Shown piece after piece: positions 23,711 to 31,854 of a DNA stretch of 39,830 bases; the first letter of the stretch is position 1; the number at the start of each line of letters is the position of its first letter. Source of the DNA: Ardenticatenaceae bacterium (lineage in GTDB: Bacteria; Chloroflexota; Anaerolineae; Promineifilales; Promineifilaceae); the NCBI GenBank assembly GCA_020634415.1, contig JACKBT010000042.1, forward strand, positions 1-39,830. Reading direction: 5' to 3'. The notes below the pieces were generated by a model. It searched no databases. It had not been told where the DNA came from and saw only the letters and a program-made list of their open reading frames with translations. A program made the position numbers and the translations under genes.

Positions 23711-25771
23711 CTAACTTACAACCGGCAGCCAGATCGTGAACGTTGTCCCCGACTGCCGATCACTCGATACAGCGATTTGTCCCCCATGCGCCTCCACCAA
23801 ACTATAACTGATGGACAAACCAAGACCAGAGCCATCCTCTTTTGTCGTGAAAAAAGGTTCAAACAGATGCGGTAAAATAGCCGCATCAATCGGTTCGCCC
23901 TCATTGTTAAGGGCTACGTAAACAGCCGGCATCTCTGGTATACGGCTGGTGGTGGGCATCACGGTCGAATCTGTTTGAATCCGGAGCCTCCCGCCCTCGG
24001 GCATCGCATCTATCGCGTTCAATATCAAGTTGAGAAAAACCTGCTTAAGCTGGTCAGTATTTGCCAGCAAGGTGGGCAATTTGGCATGTGCCGAGCGCGA
24101 GACCACGATACCGTGATGTTCTAACTGTTTATGGGCTAATTGCAGGACGCTGTCCAGAATAGATTCCAAATCTGTTGGCTGCATCTGCTCTGGTGTGACC
24201 CGGTAGAAGTCGCGCAGGTTTTGCACGATGCGGGCCACGCGCCCGATTTCTGTTTGGACGATTTGGAGATAATAATCGGCCGTTTTCTGATCACCCAGCG
24301 CCAATTTCTCCATCCCCAGCGTCAGGCAGCCCTGCATGGCCTGGATGGGATTGTTGATTTCATGGGCCAGCGAGGCTACCAATCTGCCCAACGCCGACAT
24401 CTTTTCATTTTGAATTGCAATGGCCTGAATTTCTTGCAGTTCTGCCATTTGTGCCTGCAAATCGGCATATAACTGTGCATTTTGAATGGCTACGGCCGCC
24501 TGCGACGACAACGCTTCGGCCCATTGGCGATGTTCATCATGAAACGCATGAGCCTCACGTTTTGTCAGGGAATAAAGGCCAATGGTATGGTTGCCCGCAA
24601 TTAGGGGCACAGCCAGCCAACTGCGAACGTGGACACTGCTGGGGCGATACTCCCAGTTGGGTTGTGTTTGTGTGTCGTCAATGATGAGGCTCTTTTGCTG
24701 GATCACAACCTGCTCTACAAGCGGCGGCGGCTGGATGAGTTTGGCCTGTTTCTCTGAGGTAGGCGGCAGCGGGCGATTATCGCGCACCGCCTGCACCTTT
24801 AACTGTCCATTCTCTGCTAACAGCATCACTACGGCATTGTCATAGGGCACAAGTTGTGAAAGAAAATTGAGCAATGTTTCCAATACCTGATTAAGGTCAA
24901 GGCTTTGGCTTAAAGCCATGTTGGCGGCTTGCATGGTTTCGGCTTTGTGCCGCGCTTTTTGGTTTAGCTCAATCAACTGCTTCTGCTCGGTTAACAATGC
25001 GACCTTTTCGGCTTCGCTCATTACCCGTTCGGTTATGTCTACAATTTGGCCGATCACAAAGGGCATGTGTTCGTTGTCGCCATAAAAGCATGTCATGTGC
25101 AAAGAGATGTGGGCGATACGGCCGTTTTTGCAGACACATCGTCTTTCCGTCTGAACCTGCGTTTTGTCTGGCGGCAGGGTTGGTATCTCAAAAATATTGC
25201 TCAATGCGGCATCATCGGGATGGGCTAGAATGGTGAAGTGCTGCCCAACCAGCTCTTCGGCAGTGTACCCTACCAGGTCACAAAAAGCCTGATTCACCCG
25301 GAGGAAACGGCCGTCATTCGTCGCCGCAATCATCCCCACAGGGGCCATATCAAACAACACCCTGAAAAAAGCCTCGCTCTCTTTCAGACGCTTTTCCATC
25401 TGATGCCGATATAAAGACACCTGAATAGCTGTCTGCAAGGTGCGATCATCAAACGGCTTCAGCAAGTAGCCCAATGGCTGTGTTAACTTGGCCCGCTGCA
25501 AGGTTATCTCATCCGAATAGGCTGTCAGGTAAATAATGGGGATATCCACATGCTGGCGTATCGCCTCGGCGGCCATGATGCCATCCATTTTGCCCAACAG
25601 CATGATGTCCATCATAACCAAATCCGGTTGATGCTTTATGACTAATTGCACGGCTTCTTCCCCATATCCAGTCATGATGGGCACATCGTAGCCCAAATTT
25701 TGCAACTTCTTTTGGAGCGACAAGGCCACCAGTTTTTCATCTTCGACTATTAGTATGCGAGCCTTGTCCAT
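23711..25771 (-). CDS. Histidine kinase with REC-PAS-GAF-HisKA-HATPase architecture
   Basis: 686 residues, no membrane segment. N-terminal receiver (4-120; D55, K105), PAS (about 132-252), GAF (about 285-432), coiled coil, HisKA with phospho-acceptor H470 (SLAHEINNP), and HATPase_c with N585 (LILNAIDAMPEGG), FEPFFTTK (637-644) and GSGLGLSI (647-654). The G1 box, usually D-x-G-x-G-I, reads NNEGEPID (622-629), so the Asp that contacts adenine is Asn. It senses a cytosolic cue through PAS/GAF and phosphorylates the adjacent regulators. First gene of the cluster, preceded by 190 bp shared with the divergent padR promoter region. Confidence 0.94.
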   Translation of the reverse strand: MDKARILIVEDEKLVALSLQKKLQNLGYDVPIMTGYGEEAVQLVIKHQPDLVMMDIMLLGKMDGIMAAEAIRQHVDIPIIYLTAYSDEITLQRAKLTQPLGYLLKPFDDRTLQTAIQVSLYRHQMEKRLKESEAFFRVLFDMAPVGMIAATNDGRFLRVNQAFCDLVGYTAEELVGQHFTILAHPDDAALSNIFEIPTLPPDKTQVQTERRCVCKNGRIAHISLHMTCFYGDNEHMPFVIGQIVDITERVMSEAEKVALLTEQKQLIELNQKARHKAETMQAANMALSQSLDLNQVLETLLNFLSQLVPYDNAVVMLLAENGQLKVQAVRDNRPLPPTSEKQAKLIQPPPLVEQVVIQQKSLIIDDTQTQPNWEYRPSSVHVRSWLAVPLIAGNHTIGLYSLTKREAHAFHDEHRQWAEALSSQAAVAIQNAQLYADLQAQMAELQEIQAIAIQNEKMSALGRLVASLAHEINNPIQAMQGCLTLGMEKLALGDQKTADYYLQIVQTEIGRVARIVQNLRDFYRVTPEQMQPTDLESILDSVLQLAHKQLEHHGIVVSRSAHAKLPTLLANTDQLKQVFLNLILNAIDAMPEGGRLRIQTDSTVMPTTSRIPEMPAVYVALNNEGEPIDAAILPHLFEPFFTTKEDGSGLGLSISYSLVEAHGGQIAVSSDRQSGTTFTIWLPVVS

Positions 25772-25876
25772 TGCGTCAGCCTCTCTCCAAAGTATCTATT
25801 GCCTCGTCAGAACTATACAAGCCCCAGAGATGATTGCCAACGGCCGTTAGTACCCCCATTTCTATAGTTTGGGGGA

Positions 25877-25938
25877 TTGACAAATTGCCACACAAGATAT
25901 ATAGTACTAATACTATAGTATAAGTACTATAGTATTAG
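25877..25938 (+). promoter_or_regulatory. padR promoter and operator
   Basis: Consensus -35 TTGACA (25877-25882), 17-bp spacer, -10 TATAGT (25900-25905). From the -10 box onward lies a run of inverted repeats: TACTATAGTA at 25911-25920 and again at 25925-25934, 14 bp apart, within flanking AGTACT repeats. A regulator bound here would cover the start point, so autorepression by PadR is likely. Confidence 0.8.
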
Positions 25939-25964
25939 AAAGCATTGCAAGGAACAGAGAAACC

Positions 25965-26561
25965 ATGTCTCTTAAACACGCGATTTTAGGTTTTTTATCT
26001 TTTGCCCCTGAGCCGCTGTCTGGTTATGATTTGAAAAAGGCTTTTGATAACTCAGTCCGCCATTTTTGGCCGGCTAATCAGAGCCAGATTTATCGTACTC
26101 TGGCGGCTCTGGCTGAAGAGGGAATGGTGGAGGTGGAGGTGGTGGAACGGGAAGAACGGCTGGATATGAAGCTGTATCGTCTCACAGAAAACGGCCGTTC
26201 CGAACTCCATCGCTGGTTAGCCACACCCTTGCCACCACAAGATTACCGGGAGCCACTCTTGATCCAGGTCTTTTTTGGCGGCAACTTAACAGATGAGGAA
26301 CTGCTCAGCCTGTTACAGCACGAGCAGCAAGCCCTTGAAGAGCACCTGGCAGTGTACGCCCAAATTTACGCGGACACAGTGGCTAAACTCCAGCAGACCA
26401 GCCAGCGGCGTTCCCTTTTTTTAAGTTTATTAACATTAGAATATGGCATTATCAGCAATCAGTCTGGCCTTGATTGGCTGCGGTCAGTCATAGAACGGTT
26501 GCAAGCTGGTGACTATGTGCCCACCGGTTGGCACACCCTTACAGGAGAGAATCAGTCATAA
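25965..26561 (+). CDS. PadR family transcriptional regulator
   Basis: 198 residues: N-terminal winged helix (1-85; ILGFLSFAPEPLSGYDLKKAF, QSQIYRTLAALAEEGMV, YRLTENGRSELHRWL) and the C-terminal helical Vir_C-like dimerisation domain (about 95-180) of the longer PadR subfamily. PadR proteins repress genes for stress or membrane proteins until a ligand binds. It has a strong promoter overlapped by palindromes (25902-25938). The next gene begins 1 nt after its stop, so the CPBP protease is co-regulated. Confidence 0.94.
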   Translation: MSLKHAILGFLSFAPEPLSGYDLKKAFDNSVRHFWPANQSQIYRTLAALAEEGMVEVEVVEREERLDMKLYRLTENGRSELHRWLATPLPPQDYREPLLIQVFFGGNLTDEELLSLLQHEQQALEEHLAVYAQIYADTVAKLQQTSQRRSLFLSLLTLEYGIISNQSGLDWLRSVIERLQAGDYVPTGWHTLTGENQS

Positions 26562-26562
26562 C

Positions 26563-27435
26563 ATGAATAATATGAAGCGCAATCTGGTTATTTTTACGGC
26601 CGTTTCCCTCAGCGGTGGTTTCATGGGCATAGCCGTAGACCGCTTAAACCCTTCAGCCGATCCCGCACAAAGTATAGGGGCCTTGATCTGGCTGGTTTCA
26701 CCTCTGGCGGCAAGCCTGCTCCTACGAGCCTTCGCCGGAGACGGCTGGCAAGATGCTGGCTTCAAACCTCATCTAAAAAGCAGTTGGCCCTGGTATCTGG
26801 TGGCCTTCCTCACCATTCCCCTTGTCACCCTGTTGGTGACGGGAGCAGGGCGGATGCTGGGGGTCATTAACCTGCCCGGTTTTGCCGATCAAGGGATGCT
26901 GCCCTTCTTGAGCCTGGCGGCGGCCACATTTGGCACAGCAATGGTAAAAAATGTCTTCGAGGAATTTGCCTGGCGCGGCTATCTCACCCCCCGCTTTGCC
27001 GCTTTGGGGCTGCACCCTTTTGCCAATGCTGCGTTGACAGGGTTTGTCTGGGCAGGTTGGCACGTGCCTTACTATCTCTACTTTCTGGATAAGGAGGTGC
27101 TGACTGCGCATACCGCGTTGAGCACGCCTGTCTTCATCATGTTGGCCTTTCTGGTGCTGCCCTTTCATGCCCTGGCTTATGGCGAGTTACGCTTGTTAAG
27201 TGGTTCTGTCTGGCCGGCCTGGCTGATGCACACGATAGCCAATGCCATCAGCCTATCCCTTATTTCTGGCGGGTTTATGGTTTTGCCGCGTAATGCTGCG
27301 GGAACTTTGCTCTCACCAGGCACAGAAGGCATCTTTTCCTCCTTGCTAATGGGGATCGTGGGTCTGCTTTTGTACCGGCATCGTCAACGGCAAGGGCGGC
27401 CGATGGGCCAATCCGCCTTAGCCGCTTCCTCCTAA
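26563..27435 (+). CDS. CPBP family intramembrane metalloprotease (1)
   Basis: 290 residues with about eight hydrophobic segments. The Abi/CAAX protease motifs are E133-E-x-x-x-R138 (EEFAWRG), H167 in WAGWHVPYY, and a later His in WLMHTIANA. These form a metal site within the membrane. In bacteria the family is linked to peptide maturation, bacteriocin self-immunity and signalling. The start MNNMKRN follows AGGAGAG that lies inside the padR end; the longer frame from 26509 overlaps padR and is rejected. Regulated together with PadR. Confidence 0.92.
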   Translation: MNNMKRNLVIFTAVSLSGGFMGIAVDRLNPSADPAQSIGALIWLVSPLAASLLLRAFAGDGWQDAGFKPHLKSSWPWYLVAFLTIPLVTLLVTGAGRMLGVINLPGFADQGMLPFLSLAAATFGTAMVKNVFEEFAWRGYLTPRFAALGLHPFANAALTGFVWAGWHVPYYLYFLDKEVLTAHTALSTPVFIMLAFLVLPFHALAYGELRLLSGSVWPAWLMHTIANAISLSLISGGFMVLPRNAAGTLLSPGTEGIFSSLLMGIVGLLLYRHRQRQGRPMGQSALAASS

Positions 27436-27452
27436 CAAACTTTTACCATATT

Positions 27453-27552
27453 GGTAGGAGTTACGCCCTTGAAGTGCTGTGGCCGGTCTCCTGGCCGAGC
27501 CACGTGTCTGGCGCGGTGCGGCACCGGCCAGAGCAACGGCGTAAGTCCTAAC
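27453..27552. repeat. MITE-like inverted-repeat element (GGACTTACGC family)
   Basis: The ends GGTAGGAGTTACGCC (27453-27467) and GGCGTAAGTCCTAAC (27538-27552) are inverted repeats, 13 of 15 positions. Inside, GGCCGGT and ACCGGCC pair as well. The right half, read on the minus strand, resembles 31597-31643. It fills the gap between the two CPBP genes. Confidence 0.65.
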
Positions 27553-27566
27553 TGCAAAAACAGATC

Positions 27567-28304
27567 ATGACTTCATTGACTATTTCTTCCTCTAAACGCA
27601 CAGTGGCCGCTTTGGCGGTTATCGTGATGGGAACGCTGGGGCTGCTTTATCTAGGGGCACTTGTTCCCACATTATTGCCAGGGCTGTTTTCAGCTCAGTT
27701 GGTGGAAAATGCCTTTGTAGATGAAAGGCTGAAACACCAGATCGTGACTTTGGGGTTGGCTTTGCTGGTTATGGCGGCTGCTTATGCTGCGGCCCCACAG
27801 ACTGCCCGGCGTTTTTATCGCCTGGGCCGCTTGAATGCGCCCGCCGCGCCGGTGAAATGGCTGGATATTAAAGCCACAGATCGCTGGGGCAAGGTGGGGG
27901 GGACTTTTGCTGTTATTGTGTCGCTGGCAACGGGGGCTTTTATCTACTTTAATGTGGCGCAAGGGCAAAGTTTGGGGGTGGGCAACGGCCGTTATCTCCC
28001 CTACATCCTCCTCCTCGCAGCCATGAACGCCTTCACCGAAGAAGCCATCACCCGCCTAAGCCTGGTGACAGTGTTGTCAGGTCGCGTCCCGCGCCCCACC
28101 ATTTATCTGGCATCGGCCCTGCTGTTTGGCCTCCCCCACTATTTTGGTGTGCCCGGCGGCCTTTTAGGCTCCGTCATGGCTGGTTTTTTAGGCTGGCTGT
28201 TGGCAAAATCAGTGGTTGAGACGGAAGGCGTATTTTGGGCCTGGTTCATTCACTTTTGGCAAGATGTGATTATCTTCACCGGCCTGTTCATGCAAGCCTT
28301 CTAA
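27567..28304 (+). CDS. CPBP family intramembrane metalloprotease (2)
   Basis: 245 residues, shorter than its neighbour and only distantly similar. Hydrophobic segments near 12-40, 60-75, 112-130, 143-155, 180-195, 200-215 and 225-242. Motifs are E158-E-x-x-x-R163 (TEEAITR), H191 in FGLPHYFG and H in WFIHFWQD. It may belong to the same PadR regulon, but the inverted-repeat element separates it from the first protease gene, and no clear Shine-Dalgarno precedes the ATG. Confidence 0.9.
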   Translation: MTSLTISSSKRTVAALAVIVMGTLGLLYLGALVPTLLPGLFSAQLVENAFVDERLKHQIVTLGLALLVMAAAYAAAPQTARRFYRLGRLNAPAAPVKWLDIKATDRWGKVGGTFAVIVSLATGAFIYFNVAQGQSLGVGNGRYLPYILLLAAMNAFTEEAITRLSLVTVLSGRVPRPTIYLASALLFGLPHYFGVPGGLLGSVMAGFLGWLLAKSVVETEGVFWAWFIHFWQDVIIFTGLFMQAF

Positions 28305-28338
28305 TCGGCAAACGGAAATCCCCATACCCCTATCTGAT

Positions 28339-28995
28339 TCATACGAGACCCCTCTTGCTCTGCTGCAGCCACCGCCATATACCTACAGCCAAGCCAGCCC
28401 CCACAAAGGGCGCGGCTAAATAAATCCATAAATTACTCCCTATGCCCGAAACAATGGCCGGGGCTAAGGAGCGAGCCGGATTCATGGATGCCCCTGTAAC
28501 GGGACCCGCCAACAACGCACACATACCCACCGTTGCCCCAATCGCCAGACCCGCCATCATCAGATTTTCGGTTGGCCCTTCCACCACACTGATAATGACA
28601 AACATGAGAAAGAAAGTGAGTACCACTTCCATCAGGAAGGCTGTACCGGTACCTACAGTCGGTATGGTTGTGCCTAATGTCTGGTTTTGAGGGAACATGA
28701 CGCGAAGGAGCAGGCTGGCCGCAAATGCTCCTGCCACTTGGTGGCCAATATATGGCATGACTTCACGAGTCGCCAGGGTGCGATGGAGCCAAAACCCGAT
28801 GGTGACGGCGGGATTAAAATGAGCGCCGGAGATCGCGCCCACCGCGTAAATCATCACCATAATCACCAGCCAAAAGGAAATGGCAACGCCGACATGGGTG
28901 ATAATACCGTCATAGGTGTCATTCACAATAATCGCCCCCGTGCCAACAAAAACGAGGGCGAACGTTCCCATAAATTCGGCGATGTACTTGCTCAT
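28339..28995 (-). CDS. Aquaporin/aquaglyceroporin, AqpS-like (arsenite channel)
   Basis: 218 residues with six membrane helices and both NPA motifs: HFNPAVT (NPA 61-63) and SMNPARS (NPA 172-174). As the last gene of an operon with two arsenate reductases and an ArsR, with no ArsB or Acr3 pump, it fits the AqpS role known from Sinorhizobium meliloti: arsenate entering the cell is reduced to arsenite, which leaves through this channel down its gradient. The ATG at 28995 begins MSKYIAEFMGTF, where the family begins; an upstream in-frame ATG overlaps arsC. It lies 38 nt after arsC. Confidence 0.93.
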   Translation of the reverse strand: MSKYIAEFMGTFALVFVGTGAIIVNDTYDGIITHVGVAISFWLVIMVMIYAVGAISGAHFNPAVTIGFWLHRTLATREVMPYIGHQVAGAFAASLLLRVMFPQNQTLGTTIPTVGTGTAFLMEVVLTFFLMFVIISVVEGPTENLMMAGLAIGATVGMCALLAGPVTGASMNPARSLAPAIVSGIGSNLWIYLAAPFVGAGLAVGIWRWLQQSKRGLV

Positions 28996-29033
28996 AAAAC
29001 AGAGATTGTGTTCCTTGTCATTTTCTGTAAAAG

Positions 29034-29486
29034 TCAGGCAGCCGTCGTTGCGCTTTCTCGTTGCGCAATCCAATCTTGAACATGCTGGGCAATCTGGTCA
29101 CGAACCTGGCGGAACTTCTGCATGGTTTCTTCATCACTGCCTATAAAAGCTGCCGGGTCTTCCAAGTCATGCCAATGTAAACGGTGGCTGACACCGAGGA
29201 AGGTTCGGGGGCAATTTTCATCAGCATGGCTGCAGACGGTAATGAGCCAGCCGAAGTTGACCCAGCCTAAATATTTATTGATGCTTTTCGATTCTTGCTC
29301 CTTTAGGCTTATATTGACTTCTTCCATCACGCGAACGGTATAGGGATTGATACCTTTGGGATCGAGACCAGCACTGTGAGCTTCATATTTATCACCAGCA
29401 TAATGCCGTAAATATGCTTCTGCCATCTGGCTGCGAGCGGAGTTGCCGGTGCAGAGAAAAAGAACCTTCATTTTTGTCATTGACAT
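29034..29486 (-). CDS. arsC: Arsenate reductase, thioredoxin-coupled (LMW-phosphatase fold)
   Basis: 150 residues. P-loop C12-T-G-N-S-A-R18-S, and the redox pair C85 / C92 (VCSHADENCP) spaced as in the Staphylococcus pI258 enzyme (C82/C89). It reduces arsenate to arsenite with electrons from thioredoxin. AAGGA precedes the ATG; the start lies 6 nt after the ArsR-ArsC stop. Second ArsC of the operon and only distantly similar to the fused one. Confidence 0.95.
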   Translation of the reverse strand: MSMTKMKVLFLCTGNSARSQMAEAYLRHYAGDKYEAHSAGLDPKGINPYTVRVMEEVNISLKEQESKSINKYLGWVNFGWLITVCSHADENCPRTFLGVSHRLHWHDLEDPAAFIGSDEETMQKFRQVRDQIAQHVQDWIAQRESATTAA

Positions 29487-29492
29487 TTTTCC

Positions 29493-30275
29493 TTATGAAT
29501 GCTGCTGACGATGTTCCATCATCAACAATAGATAATTAATGCGACTGGTTAGCTCTGTTGCTGTTTGGGTAAATGCCTGAAGCTGTTGCATTTGGCTGCC
29601 TACTTCCTTGGCCGGGTCAGGAACGCTCCAATGGATTTGTTTAGGGTCATCTGGAAAAACCGGGCATACTTCGCGCACCTTGTCGCACACGGTGATGATG
29701 TAGTCAAACGTTTGTCCTTCAAATGCCTCCATATGTTTGGCTTGCTGCTGACTGATGTCAATATTCATTGCGGCTGTGGCCTGAATGGCGAGGGGATGAA
29801 CTTGCCCTGGCTCGCTGCCGGCACTAAACACTTCTACTCGGCTGCCGCCCTTCACCCTTAAGATGCCTTCTGCCATTTGCGAACGGGCGCTGTTTTGGGT
29901 GCAAAGAAAGAGGAAGCGATACGGCCGTTTCGCTTCCCCCATGTCTGTTTCCGGTTGATTAACCTTGGGGAGTTCGGTGCAGGATAGGGACGGATGCAGG
30001 GCTTGTCCGCTGTCCAGGTAGAGGCCCCGTAGGTGTTCTAAATCGAGACGGTAATAGACATCACGGGCATCGGCACTGCTGCGACGCTCTTGCACAAGCT
30101 GCCCCTCACGCAGCAGGCGTAGATGATAGGAAACCAGGTTTTGCGGCCGCTGCAAAACCTCGACCAACTCTTGGACGCGCCTGTCACTCTCGGCCAGAGC
30201 TTCCAGTAAATGCCAGCGCACATCATGGGCCAGCAGTTTAAGAAATTTGAGGGAAATATTGGTAGATAAAGCCAT
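29493..30275 (-). CDS. ArsR regulator fused to an arsenate reductase domain
   Basis: 260 residues. The N-terminal 1-95 is an ArsR/SmtB winged helix (FLKLLAHDVRWHLLEAL, QNLVSYHLRLLREGQLV, DARDVYYRLDL). The canonical ELCVCDL metal site is absent; here the helix reads SDRRVQELVEVL, and the only nearby Cys is C99. Residues 118-255 form a complete ArsC domain with C125-T-Q-N-S-A-R131 and C197/C204 (VCDKVREVCP). One polypeptide thus senses and reduces arsenic. Start at the ATG that abuts a 17-bp inverted-repeat operator; the longer frame to 30428 would translate the operator. No Shine-Dalgarno precedes the ATG. Confidence 0.92.
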   Translation of the reverse strand: MALSTNISLKFLKLLAHDVRWHLLEALAESDRRVQELVEVLQRPQNLVSYHLRLLREGQLVQERRSSADARDVYYRLDLEHLRGLYLDSGQALHPSLSCTELPKVNQPETDMGEAKRPYRFLFLCTQNSARSQMAEGILRVKGGSRVEVFSAGSEPGQVHPLAIQATAAMNIDISQQQAKHMEAFEGQTFDYIITVCDKVREVCPVFPDDPKQIHWSVPDPAKEVGSQMQQLQAFTQTATELTSRINYLLLMMEHRQQHS

Positions 30276-30276
30276 G

Positions 30277-30324
30277 ATAATCACATCAATATCAATTGCA
30301 TCAATAGATATTGATGTGATTATA
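30277..30324 (-). promoter_or_regulatory. ars promoter and ArsR operator
   Basis: ATAATCACATCAATATC (30277-30293) and GATATTGATGTGATTAT (30307-30323) are perfect 17-bp inverted repeats, 13 nt apart; ATCAAT occurs a third time in the spacer. On the minus strand the right arm contains the -10 box TATAAT (30319-30324), so a bound ArsR would block both polymerase and the start codon side. Confidence 0.88.
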
Positions 30325-30652
30325 CACAAAAATAGCTTGCCGCAAAAAAAGTGATTGTTCTGACGGCCGTTTCTACAAAAGTGGCAGCACGGTTGGCCAG
30401 GCGAGGGCAATCTATGATGAAGTGCCAAAAACCTCGCCTCTGTTTCCGTATTTTAAACACTTGCCGGGGTCACATCCCAAGCTAAAATCAGACCAACATG
30501 GCTGGGGAGCGAGCACAAATCATCCATATCCAGCGTTTATTGGATTACCCTTTTTTGTCTCTTTACTGACAGATGTGCCTCTCCCCCCACCCACAGTTTG
30601 AAAATAGCTAAGAGGTAGATAGCCGTTAGCCAAGTACAAAAGGAGTCTCACT
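30325..30652. other. Gene-free divergent region between the ars operon and the MgtC gene
   Basis: About 330 bp. I see one ACGGCCGT palindrome (30362-30371), an 8-bp inverted repeat AGGCGAGG/CCTCGCCT (30399-30406 and 30432-30439), and the ribosome site AAAAGGAG at about 30639-30646. No convincing promoter for the MgtC gene, no magnesium riboswitch and no open frame of coding character was recognised. Confidence 0.5.
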
Positions 30653-31171
30653 ATGAATATCTCACTCGAATGGACGATGCAGACGCAGCAAATTTTTGAT
30701 TGGACACTGTTTTGGCGATTGACATTAGCGGCCGTTTTAGGCGGAGTTGTCGGCTTTGAGCGCGAACTAAATGGTCACCCCGCCGGCCTGCGCACCAACA
30801 TCCTAATTGCCACCAGTTCTTGTCTTTTCACCATCCTCTCCATCCATGCGTTCCCCCTGGTAGGATCGGCACAAGATACAGCCCGTATTGCCGCCCAAAT
30901 TGTCACAGGCGTGGGCTTTCTCGGTGCTGGCACAGTCATCCACACCAAAGGCGCTGTCTATGGCCTGACTTCGGGGGCGACGATTTGGATGGTGGCTGCT
31001 GTGGGTATGGCCGTAGCTACAGATCTGTACGTCTTGGGCATCATCACCACGATGCTGACCACAGGTGTCCTGGTACTGTTGGCTCCCTTGAGTAATTGGC
31101 TGGCCACCAAAGCCGCCAGCCGCCAGGAAAAATACCCAGAGACAAAAGAGATAAAAAAGTTAGAGGAATAA
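30653..31171 (+). CDS. MgtC/SapB family membrane protein
   Basis: 172 residues with four to five hydrophobic helices (about 18-36, 48-66, 80-98, 105-140). The family core is LGGVVGFERELNGHPAGLRTNILIATSSCLFT and GVGFLGAGTVIHTKG...GLTSGATIWMVAAVGMA. MgtC proteins act on the F-ATPase and help survival at low magnesium. Only the membrane domain is present; the C-terminal ACT-like domain of Salmonella MgtC is replaced by a short charged tail. AAAAGGAG lies 7 nt before the ATG. Divergent from the ars operon. Confidence 0.93.
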   Translation: MNISLEWTMQTQQIFDWTLFWRLTLAAVLGGVVGFERELNGHPAGLRTNILIATSSCLFTILSIHAFPLVGSAQDTARIAAQIVTGVGFLGAGTVIHTKGAVYGLTSGATIWMVAAVGMAVATDLYVLGIITTMLTTGVLVLLAPLSNWLATKAASRQEKYPETKEIKKLEE

Positions 31172-31232
31172 GTCTGCACCGCTACTTCGGCCTTTATCAG
31201 GAGCCGGCTAGCAGCCAAACGGCCGCCAACTT

Positions 31233-31558
31233 CTACGAGGTTCTCAAGCCGACATCTATATTGGCGGTTGCCCGCAGCTTTTCCACATCACGCAAGGGTG
31301 GTACTCCAAATAGGCTCTTATACTCCCGGCTGAAATGCGAGGCATCATTGTACCCAACTCGATAGGCCGCGCTGGTTACGTCAAGGTCTTCACCAAACAT
31401 CAGCCGCCGCGCCTCCTGTAACCACAGCCGCTTTTGGAATTGCAAAGGACTCATCGCCGTCACGGATTTAAAGTGTTGATGAAAACTGGACACACTCATA
31501 AGGCTGCATCCAGAGCACCCACATCAATTACCCGAACATCGGCGTTGCTCGCTGGCAT
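31233..31558 (-). pseudogene. AraC-family regulator remnant
   Basis: The 3' part (31499-31233) encodes the C-terminal AraC helix-turn-helix pair: [50 protein letters not shown]. Just upstream, in another frame, 31558-31499 encodes [20 protein letters not shown], the kind of sequence found at the start of the family's sensor domain. About 180 residues between them are missing, so a deletion plus frameshift has destroyed the gene. Confidence 0.8.
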
Positions 31559-31596
31559 GATATGACCTGCCTCTATTTAAATCTCCTTTGTGATAG

Positions 31597-31643
31597 GTTG
31601 GGACTTACACAGTTGCTCTGGCTGGTGCTACACCGAGCCAGAC
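31597..31643 (+). repeat. Fragment of the GGACTTACGC-type repeat
   Basis: GTTGGGACTTACACAGTTGC and the following bases to GAGCCAGAC match the right half of 27453-27552 read on the minus strand (most positions of 47 agree). No left end is present, so it is a solo end or decayed copy. Confidence 0.6.
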
Positions 31644-31764
31644 TGGTTAAATGACGATTTAGAGAATTATACGGTACATTCGCACTTTTCCACGACTTTA
31701 GGCCGGTAAGCCTGGAGAATTATACAAGAATTGCGGAGTATTCTATAGTTCTGCGTGCCACACA

Positions 31765-31854
31765 GGGGCGACAGAATTTGGTGTAAGACTAGACTGGAGC
31801 AGTTTTCAAAACTGCTCCAGTCTTTCGAGTCCATACACAAAAAATAAGCGCCCC
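31765..31854. repeat. 90-bp hairpin element, copy 2, with flanking direct repeat
   Basis: Same length and core hairpin as copy 1 (31791-31806 / 31808-31823, centre C instead of G). The terminal inverted repeat is GGGGCG / CGCCCC, a paired change from GGTGCG / CGCACC in copy 1. The perfect 15-bp direct repeat CGTGCCACACAGGGG occurs at 31754-31768 and 31855-31869, overlapping the first 4 bases of the element, as expected from target duplication. Confidence 0.85.
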
